DNA of 64,000 nucleotides, taken from contig JBHGNT010000005.1 in NCBI GenBank assembly GCA_043228905.1, positions 6,944,001 to 7,008,000 on the forward strand. The letters run 5' to 3'. The translations under genes were made by a program, and so were the position numbers. Below, one piece after another: positions 50,960 through 62,719 of the stretch. The notes beneath the pieces are model-generated. The model had not been told where the DNA came from and did not search any database. It saw nothing but the letters and a program-made list of their open reading frames with translations. The DNA is from Azolla caroliniana. Its lineage: Eukaryota > Polypodiophyta. The number at the start of each line of letters is the position of its first letter. Positions within the stretch are counted from its first letter, which is position 1.

Positions 50960-53900
50960 GAGTCACACGGGCATACACATGTATTTTATGAAAGTGTTAA
51001 ATACATATAATACATACAGGTCATAATTGACATTCAAAGATGATAAGAAAATGTATGTATCTATCGACCTACCACCAAGCCAAATGTTCAATGTGATATA
51101 AGGAAGCCAAATCCCCTTATTACAATATCTAGTTATACAAGGGTAATGCTCGTAGCTTCAAATACATGTGAAACTCATATCAAAGAGGCTCAAATTACAT
51201 GCACCAATCTAAATACTTTGGTGTTTGAGATCCACAGTTTACGAACAACGTCACCAAGGAACGTGTTAATTTGGTTCGCCTCAAACGTGAAGTATTGAAA
51301 TATAAGCAATAAAATGTGCATCGTGTTCTCTTATGAACATGGCATCATAAATATGTCTTAACTTAGAAACTATATGGTTTCCCCACATTATTTATGGTAC
51401 AATTTTCTAAGTAAAATGATGCACATGATTTATCACTCCCTCCAGAGAGATTTCAAAAGAAAACAAATAAATAATGAGCATTTGTTTTTTTCAATGGTCT
51501 TTCGTTGAGCCATGTAATATATGTATATATTATCAACTTAAAAGAGACATCCAACTTGAATTGTTTTTTCATGAGACTAAGTTGACAATCCTTGTTTCTT
51601 CCTTTTTCATATTCATCATTTCTCACCTGTAGAGAAGGTAGAGTAATATAAGCATTGTAACTTCCTCTCTTTGTTTTTTTTCTTTGGGTGGGGGGGGGGG
51701 GGGTAAGGGAAATGATCTTACAAACTACATCACTCTTGCAAATAGTACATGTCACATAATTGATTCATATAAAACAACTGCTCCCAACTATGCACAAGTT
51801 GCAACACCAATTCAGAGCATCTTTGGTTTCATGATGAAGATTCTAGACAACCATAGTTTAGTGAATGAATTGGCTTTTCTCTTTCTCTTTAAGGCAAATC
51901 GCCTTGGCATTGCAAACTTCAAACTTGGACACACTTTATTCATATGAATCTATGATAGCTTTTGGGTATGGGCGTTCCTTAGTCATTAATCCTCCAAGGT
52001 TAACGATTAAATATCCTTTGTCTACCTTCTTCCAAGGAGACATTTTAGATTGTGTTATATCCGCCTTATTGGATTGAAGGATCCCTAGTAAACATAGGAA
52101 AATTATGATCCCTAGTTCAACCAATGTCAATTAACGTTGGCATTATGATTTAATAGTTTAAAGGAAATTAAGGGAAATTCATCGCCCAAAATCAGACTAC
52201 TAACGGTGAAATGAAAGTTTTAATTAGAATAATTAAGAGACATTGCATTTATTCAATAACTTATGTGTAATCGTGGAGAGTTCACTTCTAGATTTAGGGA
52301 CCCTTGTCATGAGGAGGTTTGGTGATGCTTGTGTAATTAGAACTAGATGTAGCATTGTCAATTATTTAGCCCTTCTATATTAAGTGCAAAGATGACATCC
52401 AGAATTTGTTTTGAACATGTGTTTTTGACTATTACTCCGTTAGAGAAGGAAGAAACCATTTTCTTTCATTGAAAAGATAGATTGTCCCCATTGATCTCTC
52501 ACTTCATGTATCATGCTCGCCTAATAGTTCAATGCCCTAAAGATAGCGTTTGAAGATTTCTTAACCTAGAGATTTGAGCTTGACAAACACACATTAGTGT
52601 TGTTTTTGGCTTGTTGAAAGGGAGCATGGTGGTGATTGCTTTTTGTTTTCCTAATATTTGAATTCCCTTTGTTCTAGTAATCATATAATGATTTCAATAA
52701 TTGATTTTTCCTCTTCTTTATGAGAAATATGGCTATGATTATTTTAACATTTGATTCGATGGTGTTGTGCCTTGAAACTGTAGCTTGAAACAGTAAATGA
52801 CCACTTGTGAAAATCTTTGTGCAAAAAAGAAAATTTGGTATTCCTTTTTATTGTTAAGAGGTAGAATAACTTATACTCTATTTTTATTTCTAATTTCAAT
52901 TCCCTTGGTGATGGATGTGCTTTGGTGAAACCTCCACATTGTCTATAATTTATTGTTTTGTATGTGCTTTTTTCCCCACTTCATGATGTGTTGTTCTGGA
53001 AAATTGTTTGGTAAATCAATCAATTGTAGAGCAAACTATAAGTGCGAATGACCGCAAAGCCATGGCATGTGTTTCGGAAAGTGATTTGTAAAAATCAAAC
53101 TTTTTACAACAAACTATTACTATGGATGGCCTATTTCAAGTTCAATTAGTTTACAAACATCATTTTAAACTCCTGGTTGGGAACGATATCAATAGCAACC
53201 TATTTCAAGTTCCGTTAGTTGGAAATTTATTGATGCATATCACAAGCATGGGTTGCCCCAATATTGTTTAGAAAAGAAGTCATCTTTGGGAGAATTTTTC
53301 AATAATATAATCAAGTAATTTCAAGCAAAATTTGGAGGTAGAGGCAATGCCAGAATGACAATAAACAAGATTCAAATTTTGGGACTAAGAGATTTCCCTA
53401 CTTTGGCTTGACTATGATTGTCATCACATTATTACCAATTTTGAATCCTTAGCTTATTCTTGAATTGCCTTGGTTTGAGCTTAAAAATCTAGAGATTGAT
53501 TGGAGAAAGCAAACAATTGAAGTGTCCAAGTAAAATTTGAGTGATCAAGAAGTTTCCACAAAATAGCACTCCATATTCTTTGTTTGGCTTTACCAATATA
53601 GGATCTCCATAAAAGTTATACAAACAAGGACAGAAGCAAGAAATGGTTGTATTCACAATATTGGCAACCCACTACTCCACCACACAAAAGTTTGATGGCG
53701 AGAGGCAAATCAAAAAACTTGTTGGATTCAACAAAGAAAAGTGAATTAGAGGTACATTGAAGACCATTGTTGAACCAAAATTGTTATGAGGTTTTCCCTT
53801 ATTGTGGTTGCCACTTACATGTGATGGATGCTTGATGCTCTTCATTTGGTCATCATGCATAACTATGACAATGTGCTTCAACTCCCCCCAAAACCCAATT

Positions 53901-54630
53901 GAGTTGATCAACTATGCATTCTTCCATCTTATTCTCCATAATTTATTCTCCTCTTATATTAATGAGGTTGCTAGATTGCAATCACGCTATTTTACATAGT
54001 TTGCTTGTGTTGAAGGAAAGGCTTATCAACCATTTTCTTGTAGCTACTTACGTGTCATGAAGTACTTGACTTCAACTCTTCTTATACACCTTAACACTTA
54101 ATAAATCACATTTTAATTTAATACTCAACCCTCAACACGTATATAATCATGAGTGACCATGTCGTATCATCATGTTGACCTAGTTGGATGCCCATGTGCA
54201 TGGTAACACCAAGGTGTTAGTTAAATCTTTTAGAGCCCCCTAGGAGAGTGCCACATATCACACACATATTTACTTTACGTGTAAGAAGTTAAAGAATGAT
54301 TCTCGTGTGTGCGATAAAGAACATAACTATGTACTACTAAGTCTCTTGCTTCTAGAGAAGGAGGGGCTTTGATCCATGAAACTAAACGAATACTATAACC
54401 GTATTCTTTCTGAAATACCAAAATTTCTTCATATGGTATCAATGCACTAAAAATTTTGTGGGTTCCTCATATAGAACCGAGTTTGAACATTTAAGGATAA
54501 GGTGGACAAAGATGATGCTATTTCATTTCTTCAAATCATTGCTAAACATCATAGAAGCCTCTTGCCTAAAGAAGGCTAGACTAATGCTTGAAATGAAAAA
54601 CATGCTCACACAATACCAAATGACCACACA
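50400..54630. other. AT-rich intergenic DNA between the two P450 genes
   Basis: No gene supported. Low-complexity tracts include a 100-bp pyrimidine block at about 50860-50960 (CT and TTTTC runs) and a 14-base G run at 51690-51703. Short open frames (for example 51453-51755 minus, 51684-51947 plus) look like chance. The promoter of copy 1 is at the left end, the 3' flank of copy 2 at the right. Confidence 0.5.
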
Positions 54631-54634
54631 CACA

Positions 54635-56386
54635 TCAATAATTATGACATGTCTGCCTGGCAAATTTCATTGAGAGTCGGAACGTGACAGGGACGGCAAG
54701 TAGAGGGGCTCGACGGGAGACGGTGAGGCCAAATTTCTCGGCCATATCTACGGCATTGCAAGGGGCTGCCCATTCGAAGCAATGGGCGAGGCTAGCAACG
54801 ACTAGCTCCACCATGGCCAAAGCCAATCCCATGGCAGGGCAAATCCGTCGCCCACTCCCGAAGGGCAGAACCTCGAAATGCTGTCCGCGCACATCTACGT
54901 GCGCGAGTGCCGGAGCCATAAACCTCTCTGGCATGAATGCCTCGGGCTCGTCCCAAGTTGCGGGGTCATTCCCGATCGCCCACGCATTCAACAACATTGT
55001 GGTTCCCTTCGGGAGTGTGTATATCTCCTCCACACCGCCTTCCTCCACCAAAAGCTCACAATCTTCGGTCGATAAGTGTGGCATTAACAAGGGCCCTGGC
55101 GGATGCTTGCGGAGTGTCTCCTTCACGACCGCTTTCATGTATAGGAGGCTCGGCAAATCCTCCATACCTACCATCCTCTCCTTCCCCACCACATGATCCA
55201 CCTCCTCTTGAAGCTTATGTAGCACTCGCGGATTCGATAGAATCTCTGCCATCGCCCAGTCGAGTGTCACGACCGATGTGTTGATTCCACCCATGATCAA
55301 TTCCTACAACAATGGTGATGCCTCCAAATCATGAATATGCATGATCATTCTAATGGTGCTGTGCTATCTACTGAAATAAACCCGAACACTCACCAACATC
55401 ATGGCTTTGATATGGTCTTTCTTGAGTGGTGGATCCAACACTAAAAGAGCGTCTACAATATCTCTCGGTGGTACTAGTACATGCTCGCCGATGATGGTGT
55501 CGGGGGTCATTGCTTCGGACACACGTTTCGAAAGGACAGCCTCCAAGATCGCATCGAATGAGCACAACCATCGGTCCATAGCACATTTGGTCTTATGATC
55601 GAGGAAGCAAAGCGAAGGGATGAAGTCACCGATGAGGCTAGCCCCGAGAAGGAGATTACCCTCGCGCACAATTTCTCCTAGGTGAATCGTGGACCCCGAA
55701 TTACGGGCAATGCCGTTGCCGTTCGGACTCGTGGCCGTTGAGATCATCACATCGCTAGCGCGTTGGCGGAGGACGATGCGGCACATAATGTTCTCCACGA
55801 GTGCGGAGAGAAGGGAGGTAAGATTTATAGGAGCTGTGGGTGTTGATGAAGAGATGTACAAATGATGGATCAGGTGACCAATCTCATCGGTTATGATGGG
55901 GGAATGGAGATCTTGAAGATGGCGAGAGCTGAGGACATGAGTAGTGTAGAGTTTCCGGATGAAGTGCCAGTGAGGACCGTAAGGTGCAGTGAGTGCGGTC
56001 TTGCCGCCTCCGTAGAAGAGTCGCCTGCTGACCTCACTGGGTGGGCGGCTCGCGAATACCTTGTCGTGTGAATGGAAGATGTGGCGGGCAACACGCGGGC
56101 TGGACACGACAATGGTGGGCGAGGAACCCATCCATAGGAACATGAGGGGGCCGTAACGTCGAGCGAGGGTGGCAAGGGACCGATGCGGCAACGGAGAGGT
56201 GATGAGATGGAGGAGGTTACCGAGGAGGGGTAGGGGCATAGGACCGGGCGGCAAATTCCTCTTCACGTGCCATCGTTGCCGGAGCACGGCCCACCCTAGC
56301 CATTGCCCGAATGTGAGGATGACAAACACAACCACAAGTAGCACCACTAGGCCCATTCCAATGTGTTGCAACTTTCCCATGTTCAT
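54635..56386 (-). CDS. Cytochrome P450, A-type (clan 71), copy 2
   Basis: Two exons: 56386-55394 and 55303-54635. The 90-bp intron has GT at 55393-55392 and AG at 55305-55304, phase 0 at the same codon as in copy 1 (MML/ELIMGG). Predicted 553 residues from MNMGKLQHIGMG; Met at 56380 is an alternative. Membrane anchor at about 8-36; hinge NLPPGPMPLPLLGN. Shared core: RHIFHSHDKVFASRPPSEVS, RRLFYGGGKTALTAPYGPHW, ENIMCRIVLRQRASDVM, GDFIPSLCFLD. ExxR KETLRK (Glu393, Arg396); PERF FMPERF; heme motif FGSGRRICPA with Cys486, the usual final Gly being Ala. I-helix GGINTSV (336-342): the acidic residue is Asn, Thr kept. It lies 4.5 kb from copy 1 on the same strand. Likely an ER monooxygenase-fold enzyme of specialised metabolism; substrate unknown. 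Confidence 0.9.
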
Positions 56387-56510
56387 GTTTTGGATGCCTC
56401 CTTCTACTTGGACAACAAAAATCAAATGTGTAGCTGAAATATCTTGACAACCTACTTGGACTATGAGGCAAAACTTTTGTGTGGGGTGTATGTATGAATG
56501 AGAGGATTCA

Positions 56511-56518
56511 TATTTATA
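56511..56518 (-). promoter_or_regulatory. TATA box of P450 copy 2
   Basis: Minus-strand TATAAATA lies 125 bp upstream of the start codon, a usual distance for a plant promoter with a short leader. Confidence 0.6.
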
Positions 56519-56519
56519 T

Positions 56520-59030
56520 GTTGGACGTGGGTTCACCTCATTGTGGTCGAAGCTCCCCAACATGACAATGCATTCAATTTATTGATGGTTAAAAGTCATT
56601 ACGGTTAAATCTATCTTAGCAAATGCCACGTACCCTTCTCACTCAATGCTCACACGAAGCATAGCTAAAATTGGAGTAAAAGCTCGAGAAGATTAGAACG
56701 AAGAAAAGAGTGTTCGTGTGTGTCACATTAAGTGTATAATAGCTATAACATCATATAAAATCTATAGTGACACTTGTTTGATGTTCCCTATTTTTCTTAA
56801 CAATAAAGCGCAAACCTGATGAATCTTTCAATGTGTGCTTATCTAAAGCGAGAATAATTGTTTACATTGGAATTTAACCATTTTGCTTTTCAAAATGAAA
56901 AAGTAAGGTCGTTAAAAAAATTACAATTTGTTCACATCTTGGTGTGAGTGGATAAGCAATTAAGTGCATCATACATTCTTCTAGTTCAATTAACTTCTTT
57001 GATTTTGTTTACTATATTCTAACTAGCTCTAATATTTTCTGCATATGTGCGATCATATATGGCCACCATGTTTCCATAAAATGAAAATGTCTCTCATAAA
57101 TTCTCCTAATATAAGGACAAGTGTGCAGTTCTTGCACGTGTTGCTTCACAATGACAACATAACTTTATACAATAAAGCAAATTGAGGTTACGATTTTAGA
57201 ATCGGGATGTCGGCTACAATATTCAACCAACTCTTTCTTATGTTTTTTGTCACAAGAAAAAATTTATAACAACACCTCTCGTCATTTATGGGGTAATGTA
57301 GAAAGACTCGCTTTAAATTAAATGGGCACATTCTTAAACCGATCTGATTAATAATGATGAAACGTGAGTTACATCATGACCAATACTTAGCTCGATTATA
57401 TCATGCAACCTAACTAGATGATATGTAATTAGGCTATAATACAACTTAATTGGAGAACCATAATCAAATCAAAATAATCTAGCATTTTTCTAGCGTATTC
57501 TTATGGCTATAGCTATTTTGTGAGCTCACATTTTGTGATATGCAATGACTATATTTGTTTGGCTAAGGTTTGCAACATATACACATATTACTAACCCCAA
57601 CTAAGTCTTTATAATTTACTTATGATTGTTCCTGTTTCTATCATAGAATATGTTAATTCTTCTGCATCATAGAGTTCGTACATGATATAATAAAACCTTT
57701 CACAATTTAATTAGGGTAGCTTGGTAGTTGTACTCATATGGATCATTTTTTCTGGACTTTTGTATTGTTATGGATCATTATGTTAAAAAGTCTATGGATA
57801 AATCAAAATGCTATGAACTTTGCAAAAGGTGAAATTCCTCATAAACGTCCCATGGAGTTTGAAACTTTTTACCTTTTGTAACTCGAGTGCCCAAAGGACA
57901 ACAAGGTTGTTAGAGTTGCATCCGGAGAAGGTGAAATTTGGCACACAACAAGTTCATTACATGTAAACAAAATCCTTCTAAGGGAATTGGCCTATGACAT
58001 CCATGTGCATACTTTGTACATACTTAGATTGAATTATTGATGAGCAATATGGCTCAACGAAAATAATAAGGTTTCAATGATGTGCGATGAAGATGTAAAC
58101 CATGGTTTGAGACGTCATCTACATTGTTATGATGAAAATATAGACGTTGTAGAAGCTCATGAAAAAGAATAGATGAAAGACTTGGGAACCACACAACTCG
58201 TAAGGAGTACAACACTGGTGTAGAACTTAAAGAGATAAAGTAGAATAGAGAAAGAGCTCACAAAGAGGTTAAAACGGCTTGGCAGCAATATTTGTTGTTG
58301 AGGAGCATGCTAGTAACTATTCGAAGTACACGCTATTGGTTACTAACTTTTAATGTAAAGTGAAGTTTTTATATTCATTCAATTTGGAATGTCAACTAGT
58401 CATTAAGCCCTAGTCCAATAAGGGGTATGGTTTCCTATCTAAAAAGCATACATATATAGGTAGGGTGGTTGAGTGTCTAATGTAATCTTCTTGTTCATGC
58501 TGAAAAAGAGAAAGAAAAAGAAACCCCATGAAATGCCAATGTCATGACTCATAACTAATATAAAATAAGAGTACATAGGTAGTATCAAGGCATAACTTTT
58601 TGCACTATCATTTCTTGTTTTTACGTGCTTTTTGCACCAGCACTTCCTACTTTCTCATGTACCTAGATCTTGCATGCTATTTAATAAGACATTGGGGTAG
58701 TTTGGTAAATTTGGAACTTCCAGGGGCATTATGGTAAATAGACAAACTTCCAAGGGTATCCTGGTACTTTTCCCTAAATTTTAACCCTAATCTAAAAAGA
58801 TATCTTTGGGTAGGTGTATTTCCATCAATGTTATGATGAAAACTATTTGTTTCTCATTTTCATGATTGTGGTTGTCAACAATGTCAACAATTCAATATAA
58901 GAAGAAGAAGATTAAGAATCGTGAGTGATGTAGGTGATGTTGTGCAGTGGAAGTAAATTGTGTGTATGTGTGTGTACGTAAGACAAGCAAAGAGAGAGCT
59001 TTGAACAAGAAGCTTTATTAGTAAAAATAG
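56520..59030. other. AT-rich intergenic DNA
   Basis: Nothing recognisable beyond the upstream region of P450 copy 2. Only short chance frames occur. Confidence 0.5.
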
Positions 59031-59129
59031 AATTGTATCCAACAGTAACTAAGTTACAAGGGGTTGGTTTAAATACCAACTACTTTAGGGCAAGTGCCCT
59101 TTCTACTAATTACAATACTAGCCTAGTAT

Positions 59130-59205
59130 GATGTCCACTGGCTAGTGTGAACACATTATCTATGGGAAGTTGAGTTCGATTCTCAACAAAGGCTTAATTG
59201 GTTTA
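59130..59205 (+). repeat. SINE-like (tRNA-type) sequence, second copy
   Basis: TGTCCACTGGCTAGTGTGAA, then GAAGTTGAGTTCGATTCTCA: A-box-like and B-box-like (GTTCGATTC) motifs at tRNA spacing, clearly related to 44122-44192. Confidence 0.4.
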
Positions 59206-59325
59206 GCCAAACCGATTACTAAACCGGTTTACGAATTGGTTCGGTTCAAGTTGGAAAATTTCCAAACCAGTTAAGGCTTAACCGGTTTTGTTTGGACAAG
59301 GCCAAATCGACTAAGCTGAAACTGA
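59205..59325 (+). repeat. AACCGG-rich block 1
   Basis: Dense in GGTTT, AACCG and CGGTT words (GCCAAACCGATTACTAAACC, then GGTTCGGTTC and AACCGGTTTTG). Same word family as 60360-60605. Partly self-complementary. Confidence 0.6.
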
Positions 59326-59329
59326 ATTG

Positions 59330-60355
59330 TTGTCAATTACAAATTGAAACATGCAATCTAGCTATTCAACAATAATTTGTACGGTAAAACTATTCAACCA
59401 TATCATTCTGTGGGACATGTCCTTCTTGTCAATCATGACATGGGTCACTTCCATGATATGGCAATTCTTTTGTTCCAATACCATGTTGTTGTGGCATGTA
59501 TTAGTATTAGATGTAATACTGGACTATTGAGCTCTTGAGGAATTTCATGAACTTATTGAAGTATTCTTCATTGTCGTTGCACCTACAAATGAAATGGTTC
59601 ATCAATGAACAACGTTGACAATATCATAAGATTGCATATTGAAGATTATATCGAAAATATTGCTTCATTCTTTGATAACATGAGAAGAATTAGACAAGTA
59701 GCTCCACTATGAACTAAATAAGATTTAGTAGTCGTCTCTCCTTCAAAAACCTTCCAAAGGATCACATAACATGTAAAAACATTTTGAAAGAGTCATTTGA
59801 AGTGCTCATCCAAGACAAAACATAATATACACCATACTCAATATGCTAGATATATAGTTATATAACAATTATAATATACAAAGTAGTTTCCTAGATTGTA
59901 GCACTTCACAACGAGGATTCGGTGCATTGCAAACATATGTAATGTTTACCAAGTATTTTCTTTTTTTAGGATTAGTACACAATGGAAGATATGATGATTG
60001 TCCACTCGTCTAAGTCCTTAAAAAATGTCACATAACATACAAAAAATGTTTTGAAAGAGCTATAGGACTCGAATAAATATATTTTACCCATCAACATGCT
60101 CATGTCGATCCAAATAATAATTAAGGGTAGCAAGGTGATTTGTGCAATGGACAAGGGCAAAATACATCTCTTATGCATAGACAAATACTATTGTAAACTA
60201 TTCACTAAACAAAGCATAACATATGGTATATGTATATGATATAAGGATTATGATCTACAATGTAGGCTCATAGCTAGGAACAAGAAAAAAGGATGATTCT
60301 CATTACTTTGCAAGGATACAACCCTCGTTTACTCAAATCATATGGTATACTAACA
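59330..60355. other. AT-rich intergenic DNA
   Basis: No gene or repeat that I could support. Confidence 0.5.
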
Positions 60356-60359
60356 ATCG

Positions 60360-60605
60360 GCAACGGTTCGGTTCGGTTCGGTTCGAAAGTCTCAAACCCA
60401 AACCGGTTCAAACTGAACTCTTAAGAAAATGTTGTAACCTAAACCGAATTGAACCGAACCACAAAACCGTCTAAACCGAAACCATTGAAACCGAACCGTT
60501 TACACAAAATTCAAACCTGAACCAAATGGTTCTAGAAGTACTAGAACCATTAAACCGTTAAACTGGTTAAACCGTGGTTTAGCGGTTCGGTTTTGGTTTT
60601 GGTAT
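60360..60605 (+). repeat. AACCG/CGGTT-rich block 2
   Basis: Begins with a clean (CGGTT)n-like run (GGTTCGGTTCGGTTCGGTTC at 60364). It goes on with AACCGAACC, AAACCGTCTAAACCGAAACC and ends GCGGTTCGGTTTTGGTTTTG. The two ends are inverted relatives, so the block could fold on itself. It may be a decayed non-autonomous DNA element or simple-repeat expansion. Confidence 0.7.
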
Positions 60606-60736
60606 GAAATAAATTATTAATGTTTTTTCTCAATGCATTATGAACTTAACAAGTTATATCAATTGGCCATTATAATGATACATAAAACTTTAAATAAGAA
60701 CAATTTTCTTATGCGGAAAGTTTCTCATATGCAACG

Positions 60737-60889
60737 ATGAAAATTGGAACAACAAGAGCACCAATAAGTGCACCCATAATCCATTTGATGAAAATTGCAA
60801 CAACAAGAGCACCAATAAGTCCACCCATAATCCATTCGATGAAAATTGCAACAACAAGAGCACCAATAAGTCCACCCATAATCCATTTG
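60737..60889 (+). repeat. 51-bp tandem repeat, three units
   Basis: Units start ATGAAAATTG at 60737, 60788 and 60839 and differ by one to three bases. 51 is a multiple of 3, so frames persist: plus strand MKIATTRAPISPPIIH; minus strand a hydrophobic WIMGGLIGALVVAIFI unit. Short open frames of 60-88 codons exist on both strands. I see no gene signals around them. Confidence 0.92.
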
Positions 60890-60909
60890 TTGCGACTCAT
60901 TCTTCATGT

Positions 60910-62510
60910 CATGGATATTAAAATCTTCTTACTCTTGCCAATGTTGTCATCCACATCACCAAGCTACAATATCAAAAGCAACATCCTCAAAAAATTAGCA
61001 TAGATACATAAGAAAGAATCAAAATATTAAGAGAACAAATTCTTAATTTTAAAGTCAATGGTCATTGGTAACATAATGTACCTAGCATCTCCTTCAATCA
61101 TCTGAAAAGTTTCACCAAATGGATGAAATGGCTGAGGTTAAGACTTAAACTATATTGCATCGATGACACCTCAACCAAAGTTTACATGATTCCATGTGAT
61201 TCACCTGCACTATCTTCTACATTGACTACTAATTAAATATATTGTTGTTTTTTGTTAGCTTCTATAACAACTATCCTTCAAAGAATTCCTTACATCCTTG
61301 GTTTTATACATTTAGTGTCTTAGTAACTTCAATATAGCCAAAACTTGCAAGTGGTACTTGGAATTGCAGGTGTAAACACATCTCTTCAATTATCCTCTCT
61401 AATTAATCTGGTCTCCATATCCTCCAGCAATGGAGAAGATAGGTCTTATCAATACTATTGCAATACACATATAGGTAAGAGAATCCAATGCATACTGAAA
61501 GTAAAACATTTTTTTCCTTGACATCAATAAAAACGATCTTACTGCATGAAAATGTATTTCTAATCTAGCTTCACTAATACTAAAAACCTTGAAATGTAAT
61601 CATGAACAAATCAACCAGAGACAATATCTCCATTTAGAGAGTAGCAAAGTAGAAAAACTATATATTGTCGTACCTTATCTTGTGCATGAAGGAGTGTTTG
61701 TCTTTGTTGATGGAGATCTTGCAATATGGAAACACCAAGCTCCTCAGTTTCCCAGGTATACTAAAATACATATATAAGTTGGTGTTAGTTTGGAACATCA
61801 TATTTGTATGCCAAAGCTCAATTCGTGGATGGTCCAACTTTAGAGAAGCTTGTGAAGATTGCTTGTCAAACAACAGAAAGCATAAAGGATTCCTAATCTA
61901 CAAAACGGATGCATCATATGATTTTGATGTACATCATGCTTACATTGGCTTTCAAAATTTTGAAATTGTCTTTTATTTCTTAATAAAATTTTACATTGGA
62001 AGAATGACAAGATTCTTTGCCCACTAGCCCACTGACCATAGTTCCAAGAGAGTAGAGCTAATATGCAAACATATTGACCCAATCTTTGGCATCATAAGCT
62101 AGTTTGTTGAGAAAGGAGAGTGGAATATTATTACTTGTCCACTACACGTAATATAAAAAGTTTCTTCTCTCACACTTATATCAAAGGGTGGAAGTTAATA
62201 CATGTTCCTAGACAAAATGTGGTCACAACATAGACCCTTCTTATATGTTTATAAATGTGTCCCTACATGTAAAGAATCTCAAAATAGACTATGCAATCCA
62301 ACCACACAACATACATTGTCACAAAACCACATGATTTTCTTAATGGCCATGACAAGGAGCACCGTGAAAGGAAAGTTACATGGTGATTTATATAAGGCTC
62401 AGGACTAACCAAAGTATCTAAAATAGAATGATTAATCTCATTGGAAAATACTCAAGTGAACTACCTATCGTGAGAAAACTTGCTCAACACCAAATTTGGA
62501 GTACTTGAAA
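60910..62510. other. AT-rich intergenic DNA
   Basis: A 120-codon open frame at 61665-62027 has no recognisable domain and no compositional sign of coding. Nothing else supported. Confidence 0.4.
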
Positions 62511-62512
62511 AG

Positions 62513-62719
62513 TGGAAGGGTTCAAAACAAATTTAGCAAGTTTATAACACAATATATGAGAGGCTTAAAGTGTGCCTTGTGAATAAGGAAGGGGTTCAAG
62601 CCCATGTTTAATGGTGGAAGGGTTCAAAACATATTTAGCAAGTTTATAACACTCAATATATGCGAGGTTCAAAGAGTGCCTTGTGAGTAAGAAAGGGGTT
62701 CAAGCCCATGTTTAATGGC
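62513..62719 (+). repeat. 102-bp tandem duplication
   Basis: TGGAAGGGTTCAAAAC starts both units (62513 and 62615). Each contains TTTAGCAAGTTTATAACAC and ends GGGGTTCAAGCCCATGTTTA. The copies differ at about ten positions. Confidence 0.9.
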
